Of a stretch of DNA of 18,663 nt, positions 1 to 7,694 are shown in pieces. The notes beneath the pieces are model-generated. The model worked only from the letters and a program-made list of their open reading frames with translations. It was not told the origin of the DNA and did not search any database. The stretch spans positions 1 to 18,663 of the forward strand of contig DASZRH010000007.1 of the NCBI GenBank assembly GCA_035549275.1. Reading direction: 5' to 3'. The position numbers and the translations under genes were made by a program. Within the stretch, counting starts at the first letter, position 1. The number at the start of each line of letters is the position of its first letter. The DNA comes from 2-01-FULL-49-17 sp035549275 (GTDB lineage Bacteria > Patescibacteriota > Minisyncoccia > 2-02-FULL-40-12 > GWA2-44-9).

Positions 1-1539
1 GACGTCCTGGGAATCCGCAACCTGGCGATCCTCGGAGACGCCGTCCGCCTGGTCAAACAGCACCGGGGAATCGAAATCGACATTGAAAAAATTCCATTCG
101 ACGACAAAAAAACCTTCAAGATGCTGGCGGACGGTGGCACGGAAGGCGTCTTCCAGCTCGGCGGCTCCGAAGGCATGACCAAGTACCTCAAAGAACTCAA
201 ACCGACAACCGTCCACGATTTAAACGCCATGGTCGCTCTGTACCGGCCCGGACCGATCAACAACATCCCCGAATACATTGCCCGCAAACAAGGCCGCAGC
301 CAGATCAAATATTTCCATCCCAAGGCCAAAAAATTCCTCGAGAAATCATACGGCGTGCTCGTCTACCAGGACGACCTTCTGATGAGTGCCTTGGAACTGG
401 CCGGCTACAACTGGGAAAGCGTGGACAAATTCCGCAAAGCGGTCGGCAAAAAGATCCCTGAAGAAATGGCCAAGCAGCATAAGATCTTCGTCGAGGGCTG
501 CCAAACTCACAGCGGCATGACCGCCACCCAAGCCGAAGCTATTTGGAATTTATTCGAACCCTTCCAGGGCTACGGCTTCAACAAGGCCCACGCGGCCTGT
601 TACGGCCGCGTGGCCTACCAAACCGCGTACATGAAAGCAAACTATCCTGCCGAATATATGTGCGCGATTCTGACAGCCGAAGCCGGCGACACGGAACGTG
701 TCGCCGAGATTATTGCCGAATGCCAGCGTATGGGCATTCCCGTTTTGCCGCCCGACATCAACACGTCATTCAAAGATTTCACTGTCATCAAAGGCGCGAC
801 GGACAAGGAAGACCAGATCAGGTTCGGCCTGTTGACGATTAAGAACCTTGGCGCCAACATCGCCGAAGCGATTATCGCCGAACGCGAGGCTAACGGGCCG
901 TTCAAAGACGTCGAGGACTTCGCCAGCCGCGTTCAGCATAAAGATTTGAACAAAAAATCATTCGAGTCGCTGGCCAAGTGCGGCGCCATGGACCAGTTCG
1001 GCGACCGCGGCAAGCTTTTGGCCAACATGGAAATCCTTCTCGCTTACGCTCACGAAAAACAAAAAGCTGCCTCCAGCCGCCAAATGGATTTGTTCGGCAC
1101 CGCCGCAGCGCCGTTACCGGCGCTGCGGCTCGCCGACGCCCCGCCGGCCCCGTCAGCCGAAAAACTCGCTTGGGAAAAAGAACTCCTCGGCCTGTATGTC
1201 TCCTCTCATCCGCTCGACGAATACCACGCGGCCATGAAACGCGAAAAAGTCATGCCGATCAAGGCGCTCTCTGCTCGCGCCAACACGCTGGCCCGCGTCG
1301 GCGGCATTATCACCCGAGTCCAAAAAATTATCACCAAAACCGGCCGGCCGATGATGTTCAGCGAAATCCAAGACCTAACGTCGAAAATGGAGCTCATCGT
1401 TTTTCCCAACGTCTACGATAAGAACCCCGACATTTGGCAGGAAAACCGGATCATCGTCGCCACCGGCAAGCTAAACGACAAAGATGGAGCCTTGAAACTT
1501 CTCTGCGATGAAGTCAAAGCCGTGACTTCCACCGTCTAG
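1..1539 (+). CDS. dnaE: DNA polymerase III subunit alpha, C-terminal part (5' truncated by window edge)
   Basis: Replicative DNA polymerase catalytic subunit. The frame is open from base 1, so only the 3' 512 codons are seen. The first codon is the Asp of D-V-L-G-I-R, which aligns with the third catalytic aspartate of bacterial DnaE (D-F-L-G-L-R in E. coli). Next come fingers-domain blocks such as VALYRPGPINNIPEYIARK, GVLVYQDD and GYGFNKAHAACYGRVAYQTAYM. A helix-hairpin-helix region (KNLGANIAEAI, about residue 281) follows, then a beta-clamp binding motif QMDLF at residues 361-365 (bases 1081-1095), and an OB-fold (ARVGGIITRVQKII) near residue 430. The protein ends soon after the OB-fold, so the tau-binding tail known from E. 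coli appears to be missing or very short. A 6-bp inverted repeat around 1538-1561 follows the stop but has no terminator features. thrS starts 35 bases downstream. Confidence 0.95.
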   Translation, partial: DVLGIRNLAILGDAVRLVKQHRGIEIDIEKIPFDDKKTFKMLADGGTEGVFQLGGSEGMTKYLKELKPTTVHDLNAMVALYRPGPINNIPEYIARKQGRSQIKYFHPKAKKFLEKSYGVLVYQDDLLMSALELAGYNWESVDKFRKAVGKKIPEEMAKQHKIFVEGCQTHSGMTATQAEAIWNLFEPFQGYGFNKAHAACYGRVAYQTAYMKANYPAEYMCAILTAEAGDTERVAEIIAECQRMGIPVLPPDINTSFKDFTVIKGATDKEDQIRFGLLTIKNLGANIAEAIIAEREANGPFKDVEDFASRVQHKDLNKKSFESLAKCGAMDQFGDRGKLLANMEILLAYAHEKQKAASSRQMDLFGTAAAPLPALRLADAPPAPSAEKLAWEKELLGLYVSSHPLDEYHAAMKREKVMPIKALSARANTLARVGGIITRVQKIITKTGRPMMFSEIQDLTSKMELIVFPNVYDKNPDIWQENRIIVATGKLNDKDGALKLLCDEVKAVTSTV

Positions 1540-1574
1540 CAATTTACTCCCCTTTTTGCTATGCTTTTGAGGAA

Positions 1575-3296
1575 ATGAAATCCTCTCTGGAATATATCCG
1601 TCATTCTTTGGCCCACCTCCTGGGCGCGGCAGTTTTGGAACTGTATCCCGGCTCCAAACTTGCCATCGGCCCGGCCGTGGACGACGGCTTCTACTACGAT
1701 ATCGATATCGCCGGCACGGTTTCCGACGCCGACCTGCCCCGCGTCGAAGAAACGATGCGCGCAATCCTCAAAACCTGGAAGAGCTTTGAAGGCCGCGAAG
1801 TTTCTGCCGCAGAGGCCCGCGAAGTATTCAAAGGCAATCCGTTCAAAGAAGAAATCATCTCGGAGCTTGAACAGAAGGGGGAAACAATTACCCTCTACAC
1901 GTCTGGCGAGTTTACTGATCTCTGTCGCGGCGGCCACGTCGAGAACATCAAAGACATTGACCCCAAAGGATTCAAACTTTCCCGCCTGGCAGGCGCGTAT
2001 TGGCGCGGCAGCGAGAAAAATCCCCAGCTGACCCGCATCTACGGTCTTGCCTTTGCATCCAAAAAAGACCTCGACGCGCACCTGGCCATCCTGGAAGAAG
2101 CCAAAAAGCGCGATCACCGCGTCTTGGCCCAACAGCTGGATTTGTTTTCCCAGCACGGCATCGCGCCGGGCGCAATCTTCTGGCACCCCAAAGGCATGGT
2201 TCTCTGGCGCGAACTTGAGAAATTTATCCGCGAGAAAAATGATTATTACGGTTACGGTGAAATCTCTACGCCGATCATGGTCAAAAAAGAACTCTATGAA
2301 ACCTCCGGCCACTGGGACCACTACCGCGAAGACGGTTTTTGGTTTGACATGGACGAAGAGACCTACGTTCTGAAACCGATGAACTGTCCGGAAGCGACGG
2401 TTGTATTCTCACATTCGCTTCGATCATACCGCGATCTGCCGATCCGCTTATCCGAACCGACCGGCCGCTTGCATCGCAACGAACTCAAGGGCGTGCTCGG
2501 CGGCCTTTTCCGCGTCCGCCAATTTACTCAAGACGACGCCCACATTTTCTGCCGGCCCGAGCAGATTGAATCAGAAATTTCGACCCTTCTAACCTATACC
2601 AAAGAAGTATATGAAACATTCGGCTTGCCGATCAGTTTCCGGTTTGCGACCAAGCCCGAAAAAGCCATGGGCGATCCGGCGCTCTGGGAAAAAGCCGAGG
2701 CGGCGCTGGAAGGCGTCTTGAAACACCTAGGCATCATCTATGATCTCAAACCGGGCGACGGGGCATTCTACGGCCCCAAGATTGATATTCACGCCAAGGA
2801 TGCAATCGGCCGCGAGCATCAAGTCGCGACGATCCAGCTCGATTTTCAAATGCCGGAACGATTTAAACTCGAGTATCATGACGCCGACGGTACTGTTCGC
2901 CGGCCGGTGATGATCCATCGCGCCATCTTCGGTTCTTTTGAGCGCTTCCTCGGTGTCTTGATTGAACACTACGCCGGTGCGTTTCCGCTGTGGCTGGCGC
3001 CGGTGCAGGCGGCAATCGTAACCGTTTCGGACAAACATCATCAGTGGGGCACGGCCGTTCTGCATGCCCTGCGCCACGCCGGCGTCCGCGCCGAACTCCA
3101 TGATCAGAATGAAACCCTCGGCAAAAAGATCCGGGCCGCTGAACTTCAAAAAATTCCGTATATTCTCATTGTCGGTGACAAAGAAGTTGAAGCCCAAGGC
3201 ACCGCCGTCCGTACCCGCGCCAGAGGAGACCTTGGTCTGATGCGAATCGAGGATTTTGTTAGTCAGCTCAAGGAAGAAATTGCCGAACGAAAATAG
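1575..3296 (+). CDS. thrS: Threonyl-tRNA synthetase lacking the TGS (N1) domain
   Basis: Class II synthetase that charges tRNA-Thr. The 573 residues begin directly in the editing domain: H10-S-L-A-H14 and the D-L-C-R-G-G-H motif are its HxxxH/CxxxH signature. The catalytic core carries the expected zinc ligands, C271 (MNCPE), H323 (DDAHIF) and H448 (MIHRAIFG), with spacing close to that of E. coli ThrRS (C334/H385/H511). The C-terminal anticodon-binding domain (about 476-573, from PLWLAPVQAAIVTV) is intact. E. coli ThrRS is 642 residues. The missing stretch is the N-terminal TGS domain, and a stop lies only 35 bases upstream, so it is not a start-site error. GAGG at 1569-1572 is a close, weak SD. 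Co-directional with dnaE. Confidence 0.96.
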   Translation: MKSSLEYIRHSLAHLLGAAVLELYPGSKLAIGPAVDDGFYYDIDIAGTVSDADLPRVEETMRAILKTWKSFEGREVSAAEAREVFKGNPFKEEIISELEQKGETITLYTSGEFTDLCRGGHVENIKDIDPKGFKLSRLAGAYWRGSEKNPQLTRIYGLAFASKKDLDAHLAILEEAKKRDHRVLAQQLDLFSQHGIAPGAIFWHPKGMVLWRELEKFIREKNDYYGYGEISTPIMVKKELYETSGHWDHYREDGFWFDMDEETYVLKPMNCPEATVVFSHSLRSYRDLPIRLSEPTGRLHRNELKGVLGGLFRVRQFTQDDAHIFCRPEQIESEISTLLTYTKEVYETFGLPISFRFATKPEKAMGDPALWEKAEAALEGVLKHLGIIYDLKPGDGAFYGPKIDIHAKDAIGREHQVATIQLDFQMPERFKLEYHDADGTVRRPVMIHRAIFGSFERFLGVLIEHYAGAFPLWLAPVQAAIVTVSDKHHQWGTAVLHALRHAGVRAELHDQNETLGKKIRAAELQKIPYILIVGDKEVEAQGTAVRTRARGDLGLMRIEDFVSQLKEEIAERK

Positions 3297-3300
3297 AAAA

Positions 3301-3327
3301 TTCCCCCCGCGCTTTGCGCGGGGGGAA
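3301..3327 (-). terminator. Intrinsic terminator of the 181-aa membrane protein gene
   Basis: A perfect 12-bp GC-rich stem (ttccccccgcgc at 3301-3312, gcgcggggggaa at 3316-3327) has a 3-base loop. On the minus strand it is followed by TTTTCTATTTT, a good U-tract, and it lies just after the stop at 3331. On the plus strand the tail (tcgtta) is poor, so it serves thrS only weakly, if at all. Confidence 0.85.
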
Positions 3328-3330
3328 TCG

Positions 3331-3876
3331 TTACTGCAGAAAAAGAGCAACACTGCGGATCAGATAGGTCAGGCCGTTCCAAAACCCGACTGAATACGCA
3401 ATGTGAAAGGTATTGATGACCATCAGGGCCGCGAGACCCTGTTTCCACCGGTCAACGCCGAAGACGATTGCCGCCGGCGTTCGGACGCCCGGCAGGAAAA
3501 TCCCCGCCAGACAAGTCAGCGCAAGCGTAGTCTTGCTGTAAAAGAACCTCGTACGCCAGCGATCGAAATCCTGTTTGGTCTTGTCCCATTCATAGAATGG
3601 GCGTAAAGCCATCAGGACCGGATAGACCCGGAAACTGGCGCCATGTTTTTGCAGGACCCAGCTATACATGTCGCGCAGAATCGGTACGAGCTCCTTGCCA
3701 AGCAGGAACCAGACCAACGCTTCCAGGTTGCCCAGCGCCACCAGAACCAGGAACACTTTCCAGCCGGCCCCACTCGTGCTTATCACGAGCGGGGCCACGA
3801 CATAGTCAATGTTGACCGAAACCAGGACGACCGCCAGGATGACAAGTGCAATGCGGCGAACAACCGGGGCATTCAT
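3331..3876 (-). CDS. Uncharacterised multi-pass membrane protein (181 aa)
   Basis: I do not recognise the family. Hydrophobic stretches at about residues 9-29 (IALVILAVVLVSVNI), 40-60 (VFLVLVALGNLEALVWFLL), 115-138 and 146-168 suggest four membrane segments. A soluble, basic/aromatic region in the middle (about 65-110, including RPFYEWDKTKQDFDRWRTR) probably faces the cytoplasm. The ATG is preceded by GGAAGAGGA, a purine-rich SD located in the 12-base gap after the upstream gene (3889-4320), so the two are cotranscribed and probably coupled. A strong terminator follows. The shared operon suggests a joint function with the 143-aa helical protein, but nothing in either points to a reaction. Confidence 0.8.
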   Translation of the reverse strand: MNAPVVRRIALVILAVVLVSVNIDYVVAPLVISTSGAGWKVFLVLVALGNLEALVWFLLGKELVPILRDMYSWVLQKHGASFRVYPVLMALRPFYEWDKTKQDFDRWRTRFFYSKTTLALTCLAGIFLPGVRTPAAIVFGVDRWKQGLAALMVINTFHIAYSVGFWNGLTYLIRSVALFLQ

Positions 3877-3888
3877 TCCTCTTCCTGG

Positions 3889-4320
3889 TCAGCGAGTTGC
3901 CAACACGCGCTGCCGTTCAGAAACGTCTTCCAGTTCGCTCCGAATCTGGCTCAGCCGGCGCTCGACGGCTTTCAAGTCGGCGCCGCCAACGTGAACTTCC
4001 ATGAAAATCGTATGGAAGCTCATCAGCGCCACCTCCTCGGTCTTGCTCTTCCGCTCCACGCGGCAGCCGAGAACCCGCATGATGCCGGCCGCGAACCGAT
4101 ACGCCTTGCCAGCTTGAACGGCGTATCGGGATGCATTCGAGTCGTCCAGCAAATACGCGGCGACCACGGGCCGGATGATATCCTGCCCTTCCCGAATCCG
4201 AAGCGCCATGTGAGCATTGTTCAAGGCCCGCTCGGCGATCTTCAGGTCGATCCGTTCCTGCTTGTAGCGGGCCAATTCCCGCCACGTGACGATGTCCTGT
4301 TCCAACTTGCTTGCAGCCAT
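3889..4320 (-). CDS. Uncharacterised helical protein (143 aa), first gene of a two-gene operon
   Basis: Not recognised. The protein is rich in Arg, Glu and Ala. Its last 30 residues (from ADLKAVERRLSQIRSELEDV) look like a short amphipathic helix or coiled coil. There is no signal peptide or membrane segment. The start is well supported: AAGGAGG lies 7 bases upstream of the ATG, one of the few strong SDs in the window. The membrane protein gene at 3331-3876 follows after 12 bases. The transcript probably starts at the divergent promoter shared with miaA. Confidence 0.75.
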   Translation of the reverse strand: MAASKLEQDIVTWRELARYKQERIDLKIAERALNNAHMALRIREGQDIIRPVVAAYLLDDSNASRYAVQAGKAYRFAAGIMRVLGCRVERKSKTEEVALMSFHTIFMEVHVGGADLKAVERRLSQIRSELEDVSERQRVLATR

Positions 4321-4330
4321 ATCTGCCTCC

Positions 4331-4379
4331 TTGTCGAAGAACGCGAAGATAAGTATACTACGAAAACATGAAAAAACAA
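4331..4379. promoter_or_regulatory. Overlapping divergent promoters of miaA (+) and the 143-aa/181-aa operon (-) sharing a palindromic -10
   Basis: The 8-base palindrome AGTATACT (4352-4359) gives TATACT on both strands. Plus strand: TTGTCG (4331-4336), 17-base spacer, TATACT (4354-4359), predicting a transcript start about 2 bases before the miaA ATG at 4368. Minus strand: TTGTTT (4374-4379), 16-base spacer, TATACT (4352-4357). This is inferred from consensus matching only. The two polymerases could not occupy the site together, so the genes may be expressed reciprocally. Confidence 0.6.
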
Positions 4380-5228
4380 GGCACCAGCGAGCGCCGCAAA
4401 ATCGTGGTTATCGTCGGCCCGACGGCGTCGGGTAAATCGGCGCTGGCGATCAAACTTGCCCGGCGAATCGGCGGAGAAATTCTCTCCGCCGATTCGCGCC
4501 AGGTCTATCGCGGCATGGATATCGGCACCGGTAAAGTCACCGAACGGGAACAGAAACTCGTTCCCCATCACCTTCTGGATATTGCTTCTCCCACGCGCCA
4601 GTTTACCGTTGCTGCGTTCGTCCGCCGCGCGCGCGAAGCGCTTGCCGGCATCTTCAGACGCAGCAAAACCCCGATCATCGTCGGCGGCACGGGCCTATAC
4701 ATTGATGCACTCTTAGGTAATTGGACGATTCCGATGGTACCGCCCAATCCCGTCCTTCGAAAATGCCTCGATCGCCAATCAACCGACCAGCTGTTTGCCA
4801 TGCTCCGAAAGAAAGACCCCACTCGTGCCGCCGCGATCGACCGCCATAATCCGCGGCGCCTGATCCGCGCCTTAGAGATTATCGAAGCCACCGGCAAACC
4901 AGTCCCGCCGCTGGCGATTACACCCGATCCCGAATATGACATCGAATGGATCGGCCTGAATCCGAAAAACCTGGCGCACAGAATTGAAAAACGCCTCGAT
5001 GAACGCCTCACGTACGGCATGGTCGCTGAAGTCAAAAAACTTCACACCCGCGGCGTCAGCTGGAAACGCCTGGAGCGTTTCGGCCTGGAATACAAATGGA
5101 TTGCCCTCTTTCTCCAGAAAAAAATAACCAAAGAACAGCTCCGCACCAATCTGCTTCGAGACATTATTCGCTATTCCAAACGCCAAATGACCTGGTTCAA
5201 GCGCAATCCCCATATTCACTGGATGTAA
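4368..5228 (+). CDS. miaA: tRNA dimethylallyltransferase
   Basis: Transfers a dimethylallyl group to N6 of A37 in tRNAs reading UNN codons. At 286 aa it is near family length. Visible motifs: P-loop GPTASGKS (about residues 17-24), SADSRQVYRGMDIGTGK, the substrate-channel segment PTRQFTVAAF, VGGTGLYIDALL, and the C-terminal block NPRRLIRALEIIEATGKP. It ends with the usual QMTWFKRNP motif. No SD precedes the ATG. A promoter-like -10 (TATACT) ends 8 bases before it, so the mRNA is probably leaderless. It is followed by a very strong terminator. Confidence 0.96.
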   Translation: MKKQGTSERRKIVVIVGPTASGKSALAIKLARRIGGEILSADSRQVYRGMDIGTGKVTEREQKLVPHHLLDIASPTRQFTVAAFVRRAREALAGIFRRSKTPIIVGGTGLYIDALLGNWTIPMVPPNPVLRKCLDRQSTDQLFAMLRKKDPTRAAAIDRHNPRRLIRALEIIEATGKPVPPLAITPDPEYDIEWIGLNPKNLAHRIEKRLDERLTYGMVAEVKKLHTRGVSWKRLERFGLEYKWIALFLQKKITKEQLRTNLLRDIIRYSKRQMTWFKRNPHIHWM

Positions 5229-5259
5229 GATAACAGCGGCCGGAAGGCCGCTGTTATCT
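5228..5259 (+). terminator. Intrinsic terminator of miaA
   Basis: A perfect 14-bp stem (agataacagcggcc 5228-5241 / ggccgctgttatct 5246-5259) with a GGAA tetraloop is followed on the plus strand by tttgtttgttttt. The right arm also contains the stop codon of the small minus-strand gene at 5254-5403. Confidence 0.92.
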
Positions 5260-5403
5260 TTGTTTGTTTTTGCGCTTGCCGGCGGTATCCGGCTTACCTT
5301 TTATCTGCCGCTCGACCAAGAGATTCCTCCTGGCTTTGCCTTTCGAGACTGACACGCGCGCCGCGTCTTTGATCCAGCTCCGTTTGGTGCCCATTTTCGA
5401 CAT
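5254..5403 (-). CDS. Small, strongly basic protein (49 aa), downstream of gatB
   Basis: Unrecognised small gene. It starts 4 bases after the gatB stop (TAA-TTCT-ATG), which suggests translational coupling, and it has no SD of its own. The product begins MSKMGTKRSWIKDAARVSV and ends KPDTAGKRKNKQR. It is rich in Lys and Arg with few acidic residues, as in small ribosome- or nucleic-acid-binding proteins. The frame runs the full distance from gatB to the miaA terminator without a stop. A second in-frame ATG (M4) is possible. It could be a spurious frame, but position, length and composition favour a real gene. Confidence 0.6.
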   Translation of the reverse strand: MSKMGTKRSWIKDAARVSVSKGKARRNLLVERQIKGKPDTAGKRKNKQR

Positions 5404-5407
5404 AGAA

Positions 5408-6880
5408 TTAAGAATTAATAGTTTGCTTGATAAGTTCTTCTGCTACGTTCGGATTCGCTTTGCCCTTTGACTCCCGCATGACCATGCCGATCAAGAATTT
5501 CAGCGATGCTTCTTTGCCTTTTTTCAAATCTTCGACGGCTTTGGGATTGGCCTGGAGAACTTTTTTAACTACTGCCGCAAGCTCGCCCGAGTCGGAGACT
5601 TGAGCCAGATCTTTTTCTTTGATGATCTGTTCCGGCGTCTGGCCGGTGGCGAACATTTCGGCGAGAACGGTTTGCGCGGCCGAAGAGGAAATCTGCTTGT
5701 GAAAGATGCGCACCACCAGATCGGCAAACAATTCCGGCGTTATCTTGGTATCCCCCGGTGCGGCGGAAATCTCGGCCAGGTGCTTCTGAAATTCGGTAAT
5801 AGTGTAATTAGAGGCGATTTTGTAGAGACGTTCGATGTGTTCGGCCGCCGGACGTTCCAAGTGCTGCAGTTTTTCGAACGACAACAGCTCGCTCGCCGCA
5901 TGTTCGAAGAAATTTCCCAGCGGCTTGTCGAGGGTAAACAACTCAATATCCGTCGCTGGCAGGCCGTACTGGCGGATAAACCGCTGGCGGCGCTGGGCCG
6001 GAAGTTCCGGCAGCCGGCCGCGGATTTCGTCAATATCCGCATCCGAAAACGTCAGCGGCGGCAAATCGGGTTCAGGGAAATACCGGTAGTCATGGGCTTC
6101 TTCTTTGGAGCGCTGGCTGAACGTCGCTTTTTTGACGTCGTCCCAGCCACGGGTTTCTTGCTTGATTTTTTCGCCGGCATTCAAGGCCTTGCCTTGGCGG
6201 GCGATCTCGAAATCAACTGCCGCGGCCGCGGCGCTGATCGAGTTCAAATTCTTGATTTCAACTTTCGTACCATACGAGCCGTCGGGATTGCTCAACGAAA
6301 TATTCACCTCCACGCGCATCAGGCCTTTTTCCATGTCGGCATCGGACGCGCCCAAGTACCGCAAAATCAATTGAAATTCGGTCGCAAAATCGCGAACATC
6401 CTGGCCAGTCTCGAAATCCGGTTCGGTTACCAATTCCATCAGAGGTGTCCCCGCCCGGTTGTAGTCTACGAGCGAATAATCGCCCTTATCGTGCTGGAGG
6501 CGGCCGGCATCTTCTTCCAGGTGGATGCGGGTAATACGAATCGTCTTGCCGCTTTTGAGTTCTAGGGTGCCGTGTTCGCAGAGCGGCTTTTGGTATTGGG
6601 AAATTTGATACCCTTTGGGCAGATCGGGATAGAAATAATTTTTGCGCTCGAAAAAGGTATTGCGAGCGATTGAGCACTGCAGGGCCAAGCCGGTCATGAT
6701 GACTTTTTTGATGGCTTCTTCATTGATGACCGGCAGGGTGCCGGGGTGGCCCATGCAGATCGGGCAGACGTTGATGTTGGGATGCTTTTCGTCGGGGTTA
6801 TTCGGCGAATCGCAAAACATTTTGGTCTGCGTTTTAAGGCCGACGTGAATCTCGAGTCCGATAACCGGCGTGTATTTCAT
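5408..6880 (-). CDS. gatB: Aspartyl/glutamyl-tRNA(Asn/Gln) amidotransferase subunit B
   Basis: Subunit of GatCAB, which converts mischarged Glu-tRNA-Gln or Asp-tRNA-Asn to the amide form; GatB phosphorylates the substrate and receives ammonia from GatA. The 490 aa are full length. Motifs: VIGLEIHVGLKTQTKMFC at the N-terminus with C23, and C39-P-I-C42 (zinc-type cysteines); KNYFYPDLPKGYQISQY; and GTPLMELVTEPDF. A helical tRNA-binding tail (YqeY-like) runs from about 330 to the end and closes with MRESKGKANPNVAEELI. gatA and gatC are not in the window. No good SD: the ATG lies 7 bases after an extended -10 (TGC-TACCAT on the minus strand, 6888-6896), so the message is probably leaderless. Confidence 0.97.
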   Translation of the reverse strand: MKYTPVIGLEIHVGLKTQTKMFCDSPNNPDEKHPNINVCPICMGHPGTLPVINEEAIKKVIMTGLALQCSIARNTFFERKNYFYPDLPKGYQISQYQKPLCEHGTLELKSGKTIRITRIHLEEDAGRLQHDKGDYSLVDYNRAGTPLMELVTEPDFETGQDVRDFATEFQLILRYLGASDADMEKGLMRVEVNISLSNPDGSYGTKVEIKNLNSISAAAAAVDFEIARQGKALNAGEKIKQETRGWDDVKKATFSQRSKEEAHDYRYFPEPDLPPLTFSDADIDEIRGRLPELPAQRRQRFIRQYGLPATDIELFTLDKPLGNFFEHAASELLSFEKLQHLERPAAEHIERLYKIASNYTITEFQKHLAEISAAPGDTKITPELFADLVVRIFHKQISSSAAQTVLAEMFATGQTPEQIIKEKDLAQVSDSGELAAVVKKVLQANPKAVEDLKKGKEASLKFLIGMVMRESKGKANPNVAEELIKQTINS

Positions 6881-6887
6881 AACCCTG

Positions 6888-6896
6888 ATGGTAGCA
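6888..6896 (-). promoter_or_regulatory. Extended -10 promoter candidate for gatB
   Basis: Minus-strand TGC-TACCAT (4 of 6 to TATAAT plus the TGn extension) ends 7 bases before the gatB ATG. No -35 box is visible, because the region upstream is the tmk terminator. Predicted start is at or 1 base before the ATG. Weak on its own; supported by the same arrangement at other genes in the window. Confidence 0.4.
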
Positions 6897-6914
6897 CGAT
6901 TTTTTGAAAGAAAA

Positions 6915-6935
6915 AAGGCCCGCGAAGCGGGCCTT
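6915..6935 (-). terminator. Intrinsic terminator of tmk
   Basis: A 9-bp stem aaggcccgc/gcgggcctt (6915-6923, 6927-6935) with a 3-base loop is followed on the minus strand by TTTTTTCTTTC. It overlaps the tmk stop region. Confidence 0.9.
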
Positions 6936-7629
6936 ACCCCAGCGGGGCCAGGAGCAAATCGGGGTTTTCTTTCTTGTGAAGAACAATGGTCTCAACTGTC
7001 GGCCAGATCAGATCAAGCGTATTTTCAATGCTGCCGTCAGCCGAAATTGAATAACAGTTGAAGGGGTACAACTGGCTGAAGAGGTGGTACAGATTACTGA
7101 TGGCCGAAAGCTTGGATCGCCGTTCGAAACCGTCGAGTTTTACGTTCTTCCGGCGGAGCCGCTCAAGCGCGATATCTACAGTCACGTCCAGAATGAACAC
7201 CGCGTCCGGCCAGATGAAGTGCTCACCCATCACCGCTTCGGTCATGGCCATCAGCTCCCGAATGTCCGCCGCATCCGCGGCGCCATATACAACGGAAGGC
7301 CGATACCGATCCGAAATCACGACATAAAAGTTCGTGCGGCTTGCGATGAACGGAATAACTCGATCTCGGACGTTTTGTTTGCTGTCCGCCGCATACCAAC
7401 CTTGAAATACTTTAGGATAGTGAACGTGCAAACCTTGCGGATCGAACAAGTCTTTGTAGATCAGTCGGCCGTAACTGCCGGTACGATCAGGCTCTTTTGT
7501 TGTTTTGACGGTTGCTTCCGGAAACCGTTCCTGAAGCCGTGCCGTGAGCGCCTTGATGAGTTCAGTCTTGCCGGCGCCGTCAATACCTTCGACAGCAAGA
7601 AAAATACCCGGATACGGATTGGGAATCAT
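6934..7629 (-). CDS. tmk: Thymidylate kinase
   Basis: Phosphorylates dTMP to dTDP. Visible: Walker A E-G15-I-D-G-A-G-K-T (numbered from the chosen start), TKEPDRTGSYGRLI in place of the usual TREPGGT segment, the D106-R107-Y108 motif (ISDRYRPS), and a basic LID-like segment (ERLRRKNVKLDGFERR). Length 231 aa, near family size. I chose the ATG at 7629 because the upstream in-frame ATG (7647) overlaps a good -10 box (TAGAAT, minus strand), and 7629 has AGGT about 7 bases upstream. If that promoter is wrong the protein gains six residues. It follows thyX, whose product makes its substrate dTMP; the two genes have separate terminators. Confidence 0.88.
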   Translation of the reverse strand: MIPNPYPGIFLAVEGIDGAGKTELIKALTARLQERFPEATVKTTKEPDRTGSYGRLIYKDLFDPQGLHVHYPKVFQGWYAADSKQNVRDRVIPFIASRTNFYVVISDRYRPSVVYGAADAADIRELMAMTEAVMGEHFIWPDAVFILDVTVDIALERLRRKNVKLDGFERRSKLSAISNLYHLFSQLYPFNCYSISADGSIENTLDLIWPTVETIVLHKKENPDLLLAPLG

Positions 7630-7645
7630 AAAAAGACCTGCAGCC

Positions 7646-7673
7646 ATTCTAAGGAAAATCGAAACAAAAACAA
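7646..7673 (-). promoter_or_regulatory. Promoter candidate for tmk
   Basis: Minus strand: TTGTTT (7668-7673), 16-base spacer, TAGAAT (7646-7651, 5 of 6). Predicted start is near 7639, about 10 bases before the ATG at 7629. It sits directly after the thyX terminator. Confidence 0.5.
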
Positions 7674-7694
7674 GAGGCCCCGGAACGGGGCCTC
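7674..7694 (-). terminator. Intrinsic terminator of thyX
   Basis: A perfect 9-bp stem gaggccccg/cggggcctc (7674-7682, 7686-7694) with a 3-base loop; minus-strand tail TTGTTTTTGTTT. It overlaps the thyX stop codon at 7693-7695. Confidence 0.85.

Noticed and set aside
1538..1561. 6-bp inverted repeat TAGCAA/TTGCTA between dnaE and thrS
   Set aside because: AT-rich short stem with a 12-base loop and no U-tract, so not a terminator.
1536..2321. 261-aa minus-strand ORF
   Set aside because: Antisense to the thrS editing domain; no features of its own.
3643..4371. 242-aa plus-strand ORF
   Set aside because: Antisense to the 143-aa/181-aa operon, which has SDs, a promoter and a terminator on the minus strand; it also runs through the miaA promoter.
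5600..6565. 321-aa plus-strand ORF
   Set aside because: Complete antisense shadow of gatB.
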